A stretch of 64,000 bases of DNA from Chitinophagales bacterium (GCA_022360175.1 JAKSDI010000058.1:39729-103728); one strand, 5' to 3'; shown: positions 17,598-27,751, counted from the stretch's first letter. Numbers and translations are program-made. The notes: generated by a model from the sequence alone, not told the origin.

Positions 17598-18287
17598 ATG
17601 ATAAAAGAAGCGCTAACTATTCTGTTGGCTATTATACCTGGCATTCTCATTTGCTGGTATGTGTACCATATGGATAAGTATGAACAAGAATCCCGCATTC
17701 AGCTTATTATCACTTTTATTTTGGGCATGTTGATTACTATACCGGTCATGAAAATTGAGGAGTGGGGCAGTAAAATGGGTTGGGATAATACGGAGCATCT
17801 GATAGCTGCTCTCATAACTTCATACATAGTAGTTGCTCTTACAGAAGAACTCATAAAATATATGGTACTTATTGGTTATCCTTATTTCAGGCCTTTTTTT
17901 AATGAACCAATGGACGGCATCGTTTATGCTGTAATGATTAGCATGGGGTTTGCTACATTGGAAAACATGCTATATGCCTCTCGGTTTGGAATCGAAACGA
18001 CCTTGCTTCGCGCCTTTACAGCAGTACCTGCACATGCCTCTTTTGCCATTATGATGGGATACTTTGTTGGTTTATCAAAATTTGCTGAAGCACGAAATAA
18101 AAAAATTCGGTTATTAGTGCTAGGAATCTTAATTCCCTGGGCAGTACATGGCCTTTATGATTTTTTTATTCTTCAGGAGGCATATGAGAGCCTGATGATT
18201 TTGGCATTAGTTGTACTAGCAGTAAGTATCTTTTTCGCTCGAAAACTAGTCATTGAGCAGCAAAAGAACTCCCCATTTAAAGAGTAA
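17598..18287 (+). CDS. PrsW family intramembrane metalloprotease
   Basis: A 229-residue protein with about seven to eight hydrophobic helices. PrsW/CPBP-like active-site motifs are seen: TEELIKYMVL (EExxK, Glu pair), GFATLENMLYA (E in ExxxY), VPAHASFAIMMGYFVG (His) and WAVHGLYDFF (His). In Bacillus, PrsW cleaves the anti-sigma factor RsiW within the membrane. No sigma/anti-sigma pair is nearby here, so the substrate is unknown. A gap of 109 bases precedes it. Confidence 0.88.
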   Translation: MIKEALTILLAIIPGILICWYVYHMDKYEQESRIQLIITFILGMLITIPVMKIEEWGSKMGWDNTEHLIAALITSYIVVALTEELIKYMVLIGYPYFRPFFNEPMDGIVYAVMISMGFATLENMLYASRFGIETTLLRAFTAVPAHASFAIMMGYFVGLSKFAEARNKKIRLLVLGILIPWAVHGLYDFFILQEAYESLMILALVVLAVSIFFARKLVIEQQKNSPFKE

Positions 18288-18346
18288 TTTTTTCTAGCTT
18301 TTATTAGAAGGGATTATCTACAGACTAACATAGAACTGGTTAAACT

Positions 18347-18389
18347 TATTCATACTGTAAAATGCATTCAAACTTCTGCAGTATGAATA
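18347..18389. terminator. 11-bp inverted repeat after prsW-like gene
   Basis: TATTCATACTG (18347-18357) is perfectly repeated inverted at 18379-18389, followed by CTTTTA. It lies in the 154-base spacer between the PrsW-like gene and the SDR gene and may be a terminator or an operator for the SDR-AraC pair. Confidence 0.5.
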
Positions 18390-18441
18390 CTTTTAATCCA
18401 TAAGATAGAGGGAATTTCGTGGCATCACAAAAGTTATTGTT

Positions 18442-19299
18442 ATGCCAACAAATAGAAATTTACCAGCAGTACTTATTACAGGTTGCTCTTCAGGGCTTGG
18501 CCGTGCATTGGCTGTTCAGTTTGCCAAAACTGGTTATCCCACTTATGCTACTGCTCGAAGACTAGAATCTATTACTGATTTAACAAAAATTGGTTGTTAT
18601 ACCCTACAATTAGATATTACTAAACATGCGGTCATTCAAGAAGTAGTCAAAAAGATTGAACAACAACACGGGGCCATAGGCATTTTGATCAATAATGCAG
18701 CTATAGGCATCATGACACCGATGGAGACCGTACCTATAGCTGAAGTCAGAAGACAATACGAGACCAATGTTTTTGGGCTCCTTGCTATGACACAAGCCGT
18801 ATTGCCAGCCATGCGCAAAAAAGGAAAAGGGCGCATCATTAATATCGGCTCTAGCGGAGGTGAATTTACTACGCCTGGAGGAGGGGTTTATCAAGCTACA
18901 AAATATGCCCTGACATCAATGAGCGATGCCATGCGTGCCGAACTGAGTATATTTGGCATAGAAGTAGTTATGATTCAACCAGGTGCTATCGCTTCGAAAT
19001 TTGCTGCAAACGGCGCTGTTTTAGGAACAGAAGAAGGTCCATATCAAGAATTGATGCTGGGCATTGATAAAATTACCAGTGCTGCTGTAAAAGAAGGTGC
19101 TCCTGGTACATGGACACCTGATCAAGTTGCCAAAGTGGTGTTTAAAGCAGCTACTATCAGAAAGCCAAGAGCTCGCTATCGTCCTGGCTTTGTGGCAAAA
19201 ACAATGATCTACCTTCGTCTATGGCTGCCCTATCGCTGGTGGGACAAAATGTTTATGTCTTGGCTAGTAAAAGAGGGAAAAAAGATAAAAAGCAATTAA
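18442..19299 (+). CDS. Short-chain dehydrogenase/reductase (SDR)
   Basis: A 285-residue classical SDR. The nucleotide-binding TGCSSGLG starts at residue 13, NNAA is near residue 84, Ser137/138 lie in NIGSSGG, and the catalytic Y150-x3-K154 is in YQATK. Arg39/Arg40 after the second strand suggests NADP preference. The substrate is unknown. The AraC-type regulator starts 3 bases after its stop, so the two form an operon and the regulator may control this gene. Confidence 0.92.
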   Translation: MPTNRNLPAVLITGCSSGLGRALAVQFAKTGYPTYATARRLESITDLTKIGCYTLQLDITKHAVIQEVVKKIEQQHGAIGILINNAAIGIMTPMETVPIAEVRRQYETNVFGLLAMTQAVLPAMRKKGKGRIINIGSSGGEFTTPGGGVYQATKYALTSMSDAMRAELSIFGIEVVMIQPGAIASKFAANGAVLGTEEGPYQELMLGIDKITSAAVKEGAPGTWTPDQVAKVVFKAATIRKPRARYRPGFVAKTMIYLRLWLPYRWWDKMFMSWLVKEGKKIKSN

Positions 19300-19302
19300 T
19301 AA

Positions 19303-20205
19303 ATGTCTGAAATCATTCATATAAAAAGCATCAGTGAAGCACACCGTTTATTGGGGATCAAAAAACCACTGCATCCTCTAGTATCTGTTTGTCGGCATGC
19401 GCCTAATATGAACTTAAATGTAACAAATGTAAAAGTGTGTTTTGATTTTTATATCATCTCTCTCAAATCTGATATCAAAGGACAAATAAATTATGGCCGA
19501 AACATTTATGATTTTGAAGAAGGAACTATGTTATATTCATACCCAGGGCAAGTCTTTAGTATTTCAGGTAAACCCGTCATTGATATAAAAGGATGGACCT
19601 TATTTATTCATCCTGATTTTTTTCGAAAATCAAGTCTATATCACAATATTCATCAGTATGGGTTCTTTTCTTATGATGCTAACGAAGCACTGCATATTTC
19701 CGAAAAAGAAAAGACTCAATTAACGGAAATAGTACATAATATAGAATCCGAGATCACTTACAACCTAGATCGTCATAGCCAAGGTTTGATTCTCCATAAT
19801 ATTGAATCCATATTGAAATACAGCCAGCGTTTTTACGATCGGCAATTTTTTACCCGAACGAACCAAAACAAAGATTACATTATTCGATTTGAACAATATC
19901 TGAACACTTATTTTGATTCTGATAAGCTTTCCGAACAAGGCATACCTAACACTGAGCAATGTGGTGAAGCCCTGAATATGTCGGGGCGATATCTCAGCGA
20001 TTTATTGAAAGTAGAAACTGGAAAAACGATTAAAGAACATATATATATCAAGCTAATTGACACTGCTAAAACTCAACTACTCAACTCTAATATTTCCATA
20101 AAATCATTGGCTTGGGAGTTGGGTTTTGAATACCCTCAAAACTTTAGTAAGTTATTTAAAAATAAGACAGGTATGAGTCCCAAGCAATTCAGAAACTTAA
20201 GTTAA
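19303..20205 (+). CDS. AraC family transcriptional regulator
   Basis: A 300-residue soluble DNA-binding protein. An N-terminal cupin-like sensor domain (residues about 20-130) precedes a C-terminal double helix-turn-helix: NMSGRYLSDLLKVETGKTIKEHI, then IKSLAWELGFEYPQNFSKLFK and the terminal KTGMSPKQFRN. It is co-transcribed with the SDR gene and precedes a beta-lactamase-family lipoprotein by 86 bases. Regulation of either neighbour is plausible; the ligand is unknown. Confidence 0.92.
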   Translation: MSEIIHIKSISEAHRLLGIKKPLHPLVSVCRHAPNMNLNVTNVKVCFDFYIISLKSDIKGQINYGRNIYDFEEGTMLYSYPGQVFSISGKPVIDIKGWTLFIHPDFFRKSSLYHNIHQYGFFSYDANEALHISEKEKTQLTEIVHNIESEITYNLDRHSQGLILHNIESILKYSQRFYDRQFFTRTNQNKDYIIRFEQYLNTYFDSDKLSEQGIPNTEQCGEALNMSGRYLSDLLKVETGKTIKEHIYIKLIDTAKTQLLNSNISIKSLAWELGFEYPQNFSKLFKNKTGMSPKQFRNLS

Positions 20206-20291
20206 AACCAATAACAAGTGAAGCCTTTTATTTTACTTTAAATTTTAGATTCCTTTCCTTAGTACATACACAACAACAAAGCAAAACCTCC

Positions 20292-21401
20292 ATGGACAAA
20301 TCACTTTATCTTCTTTTGTTTTTGATACTATTCAACTCTTGTAATCAAAGCCCAGAAAAACAGCAAAAGAATACACCCGATAATGACCTTATTAGCAACT
20401 TATTCAAAAAAATAGAACAAGGAGACTACCCTGCGACCAATGCCATACTCATCTCTCAAGCTGACAGCCTGCTTTTTGAAAGATATTTTAATGGATATGG
20501 AAAAGATAGCTTGCAAGATGTTAGATCTACCACTAAATCTATCACTGCCTTATTAGCCGGAATAGCTATTGATAAAGGATTCATTAAAGCGGAGGAATCT
20601 ATTTTCACCTACCTGCCTCAATACAATAAAGAAAACATCAAAAACTGGGATGACAGGAAGCTGCTAATAACCATAGACGATTTATTATGCATGCAAACGG
20701 GAATTGGTTGTGAACAATTTTTTGGAGATATGGGATTGCCCGATTGTGAGGAAAAAATGTTTGATCAAGATGATTGGGTAAAGTACGGCCTTGACCAAAA
20801 AATGGCATATAGCCCAGGAGAGCAATGGCTTTATACGGGCACTGCACCAATGATTATGGGAGCAGTAATTAGTGAATCTTCTAATACTACTATTTCCAAA
20901 TTTGCAACTGATTATTTATTTACTCCATTGAACATTACAGATAATTATCGCTGGGCAAGAAATAGAACTACCGGGAGAGTATTTACAGCAGGTAATCTAA
21001 GAATTTCCCCAAGAAACATGCTGACACTAGGCAATATGGTAATCAATAAAGGAAGCTATAATGGTAAGCAAATTATCTCAGAGGAAATGATCCATGAAAT
21101 ACTAGATGAAAAAGTAAAACTTCCATTCGATTATTCATTTTTCAAGACCGCAGGCAATATATGGGATGAGCAAAATGCCGCTACTTATGGTTATTATTGG
21201 TATACAGAAAAAGCTAAAATAGAAAATAGAGAAATAAGCCTGAAGTTCACTTTTGGAAATGGAGGCAATTATATAGTTCTTGTACCAGAATTAGATGATT
21301 TGGTAATCGTTTTTACCGGGAGCAATTATGGTAAACCCATTTTGAATAAGCAAGCTTTCGATATGATGTACCAATACATATTGCCCTACTTCATGAAGTG
21401 A
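20292..21401 (+). CDS. Beta-lactamase-family serine hydrolase, lipoprotein
   Basis: A 369-residue predicted lipoprotein. The signal peptide ends in a lipobox-like LFNSC with Cys17, so it is probably membrane-anchored and periplasmic. The hydrolase domain has S79-T-T-K82 (RSTTKSITALLAG), a Tyr motif in WLYTGTAP and GNGGNYIVLVPELD near the end. This resembles the DD-peptidase/class C beta-lactamase superfamily; members act as esterases, peptidases or amidases. No specific substrate can be named. A regulator with seven membrane helices follows 35 bases later. Confidence 0.85.
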   Translation: MDKSLYLLLFLILFNSCNQSPEKQQKNTPDNDLISNLFKKIEQGDYPATNAILISQADSLLFERYFNGYGKDSLQDVRSTTKSITALLAGIAIDKGFIKAEESIFTYLPQYNKENIKNWDDRKLLITIDDLLCMQTGIGCEQFFGDMGLPDCEEKMFDQDDWVKYGLDQKMAYSPGEQWLYTGTAPMIMGAVISESSNTTISKFATDYLFTPLNITDNYRWARNRTTGRVFTAGNLRISPRNMLTLGNMVINKGSYNGKQIISEEMIHEILDEKVKLPFDYSFFKTAGNIWDEQNAATYGYYWYTEKAKIENREISLKFTFGNGGNYIVLVPELDDLVIVFTGSNYGKPILNKQAFDMMYQYILPYFMK

Positions 21402-21436
21402 CAAAAACAGAACCGTACCAGAAATAACTTAACTAA

Positions 21437-22492
21437 ATGACAGGCATAATTAGTGACATTGGAAAGATCATGGTTTTTTTACTAATCCTCCTAAGTATCT
21501 TTCTATATACAACAAAATCAAAGAACAAATTACCCAATAGATTATTTGCGTCTTTTCTTTTAGTCACTTCGCTTGATTTCACAGGACTTTTCTTAAGTGA
21601 TTTCTTTAATAAATATCCCTACTTAAAGCATGTAAAAATTGCATCTGTTCTTATACAAATGCCTCTGTTCTATCTTTATGTAAAAGCTGTATGCTACCAT
21701 AATTTTAAGCTAAAACTTCAGCACCTATTTCACTCAGTATTATTTTTTGCTTTTCTGATCCTATTCTTTGTAGTAGGGATATCAAGGCAAAGCTATAGCT
21801 TATATGAAGTCATCGCTCAGTTGCAATATTATGGCTATATCATTAGTATTTTTTATACCCTAAGGCGATACAAAACGCTGAATCTTGAGAATTATTCATT
21901 CAATAATCAGAGTTATCAGTGGCTGACGCGAACCACTGTGTTATTTTTAATTGGCAACTCTTTTGTCCTATTTAGAACCTTATATGAAAATACTCAAAGA
22001 GATGAAGCTTTATTATACATCAATTTTGGCATTACTCTATTCGCTCTTTCTGTCATTTGCTGGTTTGTATTAAAGACGATGTATAGCCCAGAGATTTTCT
22101 TAGGTATTGATAAGAATCTAAAATCTATAGAAAAATCTGTAATTGAAGATAAAGAGAAATATACTGAAGAATTAAATCTGTTATCAAAGTACATGGCGAG
22201 CAACAAGCCCTACCTGGAAAGTATGCTGACGCTTCAAAGTTTGTCTGAAAAAACCAATATCCCCGAAAAACACCTTTCATTTTTAATTAATAGAATAGCA
22301 GGCAGGCATTTTTTTGATTATATCAATGACTATAGAATAAGAGAAGCCAAAGCACTTTTAAAAGATCAGCCCGAGCTAACTGTCCAGGAAATAATGTACC
22401 AGGTGGGTTTTAATTCAAAATCTTCCTTTTATACCGAGTTTAAGAAAAGCACTCACCAAACCCCAACAGCGTACAGAAAATCAAGCACTTAG
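21437..22492 (+). CDS. Membrane-bound AraC-type regulator (7TM sensor)
   Basis: A 351-residue protein. Residues 1-220 contain about seven hydrophobic helices (for example IMVFLLILLSIFLY, LFHSVLFFAFLILFFVVG, FGITLFALSVICWFVL). Residues about 250-350 are an AraC HTH (SLSEKTNIPEKHLSFLINRIAG, LTVQEIMYQVGFNSKSSFYTEFK). This 7TM-AraC arrangement is frequent in Bacteroidota; it puts a DNA-binding domain on the inner membrane to sense an unknown signal. It lies between two serine hydrolase genes in the same direction and could control both. Confidence 0.9.
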   Translation: MTGIISDIGKIMVFLLILLSIFLYTTKSKNKLPNRLFASFLLVTSLDFTGLFLSDFFNKYPYLKHVKIASVLIQMPLFYLYVKAVCYHNFKLKLQHLFHSVLFFAFLILFFVVGISRQSYSLYEVIAQLQYYGYIISIFYTLRRYKTLNLENYSFNNQSYQWLTRTTVLFLIGNSFVLFRTLYENTQRDEALLYINFGITLFALSVICWFVLKTMYSPEIFLGIDKNLKSIEKSVIEDKEKYTEELNLLSKYMASNKPYLESMLTLQSLSEKTNIPEKHLSFLINRIAGRHFFDYINDYRIREAKALLKDQPELTVQEIMYQVGFNSKSSFYTEFKKSTHQTPTAYRKSST

Positions 22493-22509
22493 TATAGTTC
22501 GACTTTAAA

Positions 22510-22542
22510 ACGAACTCTTTTTTCACTTTAAAAAGCGTTCGT
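22510..22542. repeat. Nested hairpin in front of the second serine hydrolase
   Basis: ACGAAC (22510-22515) pairs with GTTCGT (22537-22542), and CTTTTT (22517-22522) with AAAAAG (22530-22535), with one mismatch between. The outer words TTCGA and TCGAA on either side could extend it. It fills much of the 120-base spacer and may be a terminator for the regulator or an operator. Confidence 0.5.
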
Positions 22543-22612
22543 CCTTCTTTAATCGAACACTATAACGATTATTATACTCCAGATTTGTGGCAGACAAAAA
22601 ATCTGAAGTACT

Positions 22613-24262
22613 ATGAAGTTTATATTAAGGCTTACAAAAATTTTAATGTTACTCTTCCTATCGCAAACCATCACTGCTCAAAATGGTATCATAGAAGAAA
22701 AAAGGCTTGAAGCAATAGACTCCCTTTTAAAGTCGTACTACGTACCTGCCAACACAGGTGGTGCAATCACTATCATTAAAAACGGAGAAACTGCATATAC
22801 AAATTCTATAGGATTAGCAAATGTAGAATACCAGATTCCAATAACGAATTCTACTCTTTTCAACATCGCTTCTATTTCTAAACAATTTACCACCTTTTTG
22901 GCGCTTATATTAGAGGATCAAGGGAAGTTGTCATTTGATGACGATATAAAATTATACCTGCCCGAACTCAAACATTTATCTCATAAAATCAGTATCAAAC
23001 AACTTACCAATCACACTCATGGTTTGCCTAATGTTGATGAATTGGCTACTCTAAAAGGTACTAATCAATTGACTCATCACGAAGTTGTGAAGATGTTATT
23101 AAACATAAAGCAAGCCAATTTTGCTCCTGGTGATGATTATCAATACAACAATACAGGATATGTTCTTCTCACTGAAATCATTGAACGCATAGGCAATAAA
23201 CCATTTAATGAACAACTGAACGAAAAAATTTTCAGTGTTCTTGGGATGAAGAATACACAAGCCGTTGGAAACTATAACGAAGTCATCCACAATAAAGCCT
23301 ATTCTTATCAATCGCTAAATGGCTCGTATATAGATAACCCTGTACAAATATCGACAATGGGTTCTAGTGGCCTTTATACTACTATTGAAGATATGGCTTT
23401 ATGGGCTAAAAACTATTACAATACAATTGTAGGAAAGCCTGAATTTTATGAAAGAATGGCAACTACTACAACTATCCATTCAGGAAAGCGGATTAAATAT
23501 GGACTGGGCTTACAGTTTGATAACTATAAAGGCATTGATATAGTGTTCCATGGAGGAGGGACCAATGGATATCGCTCCTATATATTACATGCCCCCAAGT
23601 ATCAGTTATCCTTAATCATTTTAGCCAATACCGGTGACTTTTCAGGCCTGGATATTATCTATAATGCATTTGAAATCATCCTGAAAGAAGATATAGAAGA
23701 AGAGAAAAAATATGATCCAAATACAACAACTACCGATTTAAAGCAATTTGAAGGAACCTATGAAATATTTCCAGGCATTTATTACACCATCATAGCTGAA
23801 GAAGAACAGCTTTATTTTCAGTCCTTTGGCAAAACGGAAAAGATACCACTTCCTATTTTAAGCGAAAATATCTTTAGCGTTCCTTTTATCCCCCATTCCA
23901 AGTTTATTTTTTATCCGAATAGCTTTGATTTTCAGATAGGAGATTTCACTTACCCATGTGTAAAGACTGTGGTGGCTACTTTAAAAGTAAATGAAGTGTA
24001 CTTAGAAGGTTTTACTGGAATTTTCAGAAACGTAGAACACAATATTACCTATGAAATAATTGTCAGAGGTCATCAGCTTGTTGCAAGAAATGGTTCGAAT
24101 AGTGAAATTATTTTAAACCCACTTGAGAACTTAAGCTTTTACTCAGATCAATCTTATTTTGGGAAGTTAGATTTCTTTAAAAATTCCAAAGGAGCTATTA
24201 AGGGTTTTAGCTTGTCTGGACAAAACTTAAAAAATATTGTATTCGAAAAAATTTCTCAATAG
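22613..24262 (+). CDS. Secreted beta-lactamase-family serine hydrolase
   Basis: A 549-residue exported protein with a signal peptide ending at TITAQ (residue 23). The catalytic domain has S87-I-S-K90 (NIASISKQFT), the Tyr-Asn pair in YQYNNTGYVLL, and the HGGGTNGYRSYI motif standing for KTG. The last 170 residues form a beta-rich C-terminal domain common in D-aminopeptidase/Pbp4*-like proteins. Substrate unknown. It is a second member of the family within 3 kb but is not closely similar to the lipoprotein upstream. Confidence 0.85.
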   Translation: MKFILRLTKILMLLFLSQTITAQNGIIEEKRLEAIDSLLKSYYVPANTGGAITIIKNGETAYTNSIGLANVEYQIPITNSTLFNIASISKQFTTFLALILEDQGKLSFDDDIKLYLPELKHLSHKISIKQLTNHTHGLPNVDELATLKGTNQLTHHEVVKMLLNIKQANFAPGDDYQYNNTGYVLLTEIIERIGNKPFNEQLNEKIFSVLGMKNTQAVGNYNEVIHNKAYSYQSLNGSYIDNPVQISTMGSSGLYTTIEDMALWAKNYYNTIVGKPEFYERMATTTTIHSGKRIKYGLGLQFDNYKGIDIVFHGGGTNGYRSYILHAPKYQLSLIILANTGDFSGLDIIYNAFEIILKEDIEEEKKYDPNTTTTDLKQFEGTYEIFPGIYYTIIAEEEQLYFQSFGKTEKIPLPILSENIFSVPFIPHSKFIFYPNSFDFQIGDFTYPCVKTVVATLKVNEVYLEGFTGIFRNVEHNITYEIIVRGHQLVARNGSNSEIILNPLENLSFYSDQSYFGKLDFFKNSKGAIKGFSLSGQNLKNIVFEKISQ

Positions 24263-24280
24263 ATAGATGATAAGCAGAAG

Positions 24281-24328
24281 CTTTTTTACGTTTGCTAAAC
24301 TTTAAAGCGTTTGGTAAACGTAAAAAAG
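24281..24328. repeat. 20-bp inverted repeat between serine hydrolase and esterase genes
   Basis: Arms 24281-24300 and 24309-24328 pair over 20 bp with two G-T pairs and an 8-base loop. The T run is in the 5' arm and the A run in the 3' arm on both strands, so it is not a classical terminator. Confidence 0.75.
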
Positions 24329-24377
24329 ATGAATGTCTTAGCCAGACATTTCACGATCTCATCAGAAATATTAGTCA

Positions 24378-25976
24378 ATGAAGCTGCTTTACAAATTTGT
24401 ACTCCCAACACTCATTTATTCTATTTTCATTTCTCCCCCTTCAGTATATGCTCAAACAGAACAAGCAAAAGAGTTAATTGTCGGAGCAAAAAACGAGCGA
24501 TCGATAGCTGCCTCAGAAGATCATATCTATACTGTCTACTTAGAAAATGGAATGGCTATTGTTGGGCAGCTCCTTCAAGAAGGGGTAGATCTTGTAATAG
24601 ATGTATATAAGCCTAATGGGCAACATTTAACACAAATTGACAGTCCAAACGGGATCTACGGTCCAGAGCCAATTGACATAACCTCTAATGAAACTGGAAA
24701 TTATAGATTTGTAGTTCGCACACTTGATAAAAATTCTAAACGAGCTAAATATTCCCTGACAATTGAGCAGATATTGACATTAGAAGATAATGCGAAGCGC
24801 ATTGCCAAAAAAGAACTTCCTACAAAGACATTATACAATTTATGGGAATCTTCTTTAACGGATAATCATTCAATTGATTCTTTTCTCAATGAACATAGAG
24901 AGAAGCACATTATCGAAGCAATAGAGGGTAGCAATACCAATATGCTAGTAACCTACTTCTGTGTTCCTGATCAAAATACAGAATATGTAATGCTGAGTGG
25001 AGGGCCTGATTTTTTAGGATTGCGATTTCAGCAATTAGGAAATACCAAATTGTTTTATGTGACCCAGCTTGTACCAAACGATGCCCGATTTAATTATGGA
25101 TTCAATTTCTTTAAAGTATTTACTGCAGGCCCAAATAAAGAAATCAAGTATAGAGAAGTAGAACATGCATATGATGGTACAGTAGTCATGCCAAATGCTC
25201 CTAAACAAATTTATATCTCTGAAAGAGTAAATATCAATAAAGGAAAGTTATATGTAACTTCCATCAATAGTGAAATTCTAAAAGAAGAGCGCAAGATAAG
25301 TATTCACACACCAGCTAATTACGATCCCAACAAACCCCATAACCTGCTAATTGTTTTTGATGGAGAATCGTATGGAGCAAGGCCTAATCGTAGATCAAGA
25401 GTACCTACTCCTACTATTATTGACAACTTAATAGCAGATAAAAGAATATCTCCTACTGTAACCATTATGATATGGTCTATGGGTAAAAGGAGTAAAGATT
25501 TGATAAGTGAAAAATTTGGAGCGTTTGTTGCTACAGAACTCATTCCCTGGGCTCATTCAAACTATAGCATCTACCCAAAAGCTGATAAAGTTATTCTTGC
25601 TGGTTCAAGCAGAGGAGGTTTCGCCGCCAGTTTTATTGCTTTTAATCACTCCGATGTCATCGGAAATGTTCTTTCTCAATCTGGTTCGTATTGGATTAAA
25701 GGGACAAAAGATGAGAATCATTGGACATATCCCAAGGAGAATGGGAAGCTTATAGATGCTTATAAGAATAGTAAAAAGCTACCTCTAAAATTCTATATGG
25801 ATGTTGGGCTCTATGACGCTGGAGCTTCAATGCTGGGAATGAATCGACAATTGCGAGATATCCTAGAAATAAAAGGTTATGATGTAGATTATCGAGAGTT
25901 TAAAGGAGGACACAATTATGTTAATTGGAGAGGCACCTTCTCGGATGGATTAATATCGCTAATTGGAATAGAATAA
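24378..25976 (+). CDS. Secreted enterochelin esterase-like hydrolase
   Basis: A 532-residue protein with a signal peptide (LPTLIYSIFISPPSVYA, cleavage near 25). Residues about 35-130 are a beta-rich PPC-like domain (GMAIVGQLLQEGVDLVIDVYKPNGQ). Residues about 150-280 resemble the enterochelin esterase N-terminal domain. Residues about 290-532 are an esterase D-type alpha/beta hydrolase with nucleophile elbow AGSSRGG and a terminal GGHNYVNWR holding the catalytic His. The family hydrolyses siderophore or other ester bonds; no siderophore uptake gene is nearby, so the substrate is open. Confidence 0.85.
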   Translation: MKLLYKFVLPTLIYSIFISPPSVYAQTEQAKELIVGAKNERSIAASEDHIYTVYLENGMAIVGQLLQEGVDLVIDVYKPNGQHLTQIDSPNGIYGPEPIDITSNETGNYRFVVRTLDKNSKRAKYSLTIEQILTLEDNAKRIAKKELPTKTLYNLWESSLTDNHSIDSFLNEHREKHIIEAIEGSNTNMLVTYFCVPDQNTEYVMLSGGPDFLGLRFQQLGNTKLFYVTQLVPNDARFNYGFNFFKVFTAGPNKEIKYREVEHAYDGTVVMPNAPKQIYISERVNINKGKLYVTSINSEILKEERKISIHTPANYDPNKPHNLLIVFDGESYGARPNRRSRVPTPTIIDNLIADKRISPTVTIMIWSMGKRSKDLISEKFGAFVATELIPWAHSNYSIYPKADKVILAGSSRGGFAASFIAFNHSDVIGNVLSQSGSYWIKGTKDENHWTYPKENGKLIDAYKNSKKLPLKFYMDVGLYDAGASMLGMNRQLRDILEIKGYDVDYREFKGGHNYVNWRGTFSDGLISLIGIE

Positions 25977-26004
25977 TAATAAACTGTCAATTCATAAAAT
26001 TAAA

Positions 26005-26038
26005 AACTTCCATCCCGCAATGTTTCGGGATGGAAGTT
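26005..26038 (-). terminator. Terminator of cysS (possibly bidirectional)
   Basis: A perfect 13-bp stem (26005-26017 with 26026-26038). On the minus strand it is followed by TTTTTAA, giving a standard intrinsic terminator for cysS. It also lies just past the convergent esterase gene. Confidence 0.85.
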
Positions 26039-26082
26039 ATAGGATACATCTTTTCAACTATTGAGTATAACAGAGCATTATA

Positions 26083-27591
26083 TTAGCCCTTCACCCAACT
26101 AGTTCCGTCTTTACCATCTTTCAGCACAATTTCCAAATCTTTTAGTGTATCACGAATTTTATCAGAAGTTCCCCAATCCTTATTTTCACGAGCGGTTTGG
26201 CGAATATCGATGATAAGATTCATCAAACCATCTACCATTTCACCACCTTCGGAACCTGCTTCGATTTCATCCTGCAAACCAAAAATGGTATAGATAAAAT
26301 CCGAATAGGTTTGTTTAAGGAGATGGAGTGTATTTTCTGTAAGGTCATCCATAGAAAGCTGACCTCCTTTTATGCTGTTGATTTTAGTTGCCAGTTCAAA
26401 TAGTATAGCCAGTGCCTTAGGAGTATTGAAATCATCATTCATCTCCTCATGTACCTTTTGGATGAGTTGATTGATTTCTTTATCCAGTGCTCCTGCATTA
26501 GCATTTCCGGCATAAACCATTTCCTGGAGGGTTTTATTGGCCTCCATCAGGCGGCGATACCCTTTTTCTGCTGCCAGCAGTGCTTCATCTGTCAGGTCCA
26601 GTGTAGAACGGTAATGCGACTGCATCATAAAGAAGCGGATCACCATAGGGCTAAACCCTTTGCTAATGTGCTCGCTATCGCCCGTAAATAATTGTTGAGG
26701 AGTAATGGTATTGCCATCACTTTTTGACATTTTCTTGCCATTCATCAACAACATATTGGTATGCAGCCAGTATTTAGCCGGACTGCAGCCACATGCTCCC
26801 TGGTTTTGAGCTACTTCATTTTCATGATGAGGAAATTTAAGGTCATTACCTCCTCCATGAATATCGAAATGAGTTCCCAGGTATTTGGTACTCATAGCAG
26901 AACACTCCAGGTGCCAACCAGGAAAACCTTCAGACCAGCGAGAAGGCCAGCGCATGATATGCTTAGGATCTGCCTTAATCCAGATAGCAAAATCAGAAGG
27001 ATGTTTCTTTTCGCTCTGATTTTTTAGATTATCCCGTGACTCTGCTAAAAGGTCTTCTATTTTACGGCCTGATAATTGACCATAGGAGCCCGTTTCCTGA
27101 GCAAACTTAACTGTATCAAAATAAACAGAGCCATTGACTTCATAAGCATAGCCATTATCCAGAATAGCTTGCACCATATTCATCTGCTCGATGATATGCC
27201 CAGTAGCTCTAGGTTCAATGCTTGGTGGTAAATTATTAAAAATACGCATCATGCTCTGAAAACCATTGGTATAGTGCTGCACTATCTCCATTGGTTCCAG
27301 TTCTTCCAGACGTGCTTTTTTAGAAATTTTATCCTCCGCAGATATATCAACATTATCACCTTCGAGGTGGCCTACATCTGTTATATTTCGCACATAACGC
27401 ACCTTATAACCAAGGTACATCAAGTAACGGTAAATAACATCAAAGCTTGTGAAGGTTCGACAGTTACCCAGGTGCACATCACTGTAAACAGTAGGGCCAC
27501 AAACATACATGCCCACTTTTCCGTCGTGTATAGATCTGAATGTCTCTTTTTCTCGGGTAAGGCTATTATAAACCTTCAAATTGCTTTCCAT
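26083..27591 (-). CDS. cysS: Cysteinyl-tRNA synthetase
   Basis: A 502-residue class I aminoacyl-tRNA synthetase charging tRNA-Cys. Zn-binding Cys31 in [10 protein letters not shown], the HIGH-like H40-LGN, the Zn ligands in [10 protein letters not shown] and [14 protein letters not shown], and [10 protein letters not shown] (KMSKS loop) are all present. Length is normal. A TAnnTTTG-like box (TATTTTTG) is readable on the minus strand about 20 bases upstream. It is transcribed alone. Confidence 0.97.
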   Translation of the reverse strand: MESNLKVYNSLTREKETFRSIHDGKVGMYVCGPTVYSDVHLGNCRTFTSFDVIYRYLMYLGYKVRYVRNITDVGHLEGDNVDISAEDKISKKARLEELEPMEIVQHYTNGFQSMMRIFNNLPPSIEPRATGHIIEQMNMVQAILDNGYAYEVNGSVYFDTVKFAQETGSYGQLSGRKIEDLLAESRDNLKNQSEKKHPSDFAIWIKADPKHIMRWPSRWSEGFPGWHLECSAMSTKYLGTHFDIHGGGNDLKFPHHENEVAQNQGACGCSPAKYWLHTNMLLMNGKKMSKSDGNTITPQQLFTGDSEHISKGFSPMVIRFFMMQSHYRSTLDLTDEALLAAEKGYRRLMEANKTLQEMVYAGNANAGALDKEINQLIQKVHEEMNDDFNTPKALAILFELATKINSIKGGQLSMDDLTENTLHLLKQTYSDFIYTIFGLQDEIEAGSEGGEMVDGLMNLIIDIRQTARENKDWGTSDKIRDTLKDLEIVLKDGKDGTSWVKG

Positions 27592-27751
27592 GAGGATATG
27601 TTTTTCGGCGCAAAAATAGGAAAAGTTATAATTTACTTGTGTGACTTAGTTAGGATAATTACGGGTTAAAGAAAGTTTAGAGGAGTTTAAGCTATTTAGG
27701 TGGTTTAGTACTGAACATTTAAATCATCCAAAATCTTTTCCTCAAAACAAA

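Noticed and set aside
24311..24610. 99-codon plus-strand frame before the esterase
   Set aside because: It overlaps the signal peptide and first domain of the esterase in another frame and its composition is Cys/Arg-rich, as expected of a shadow.
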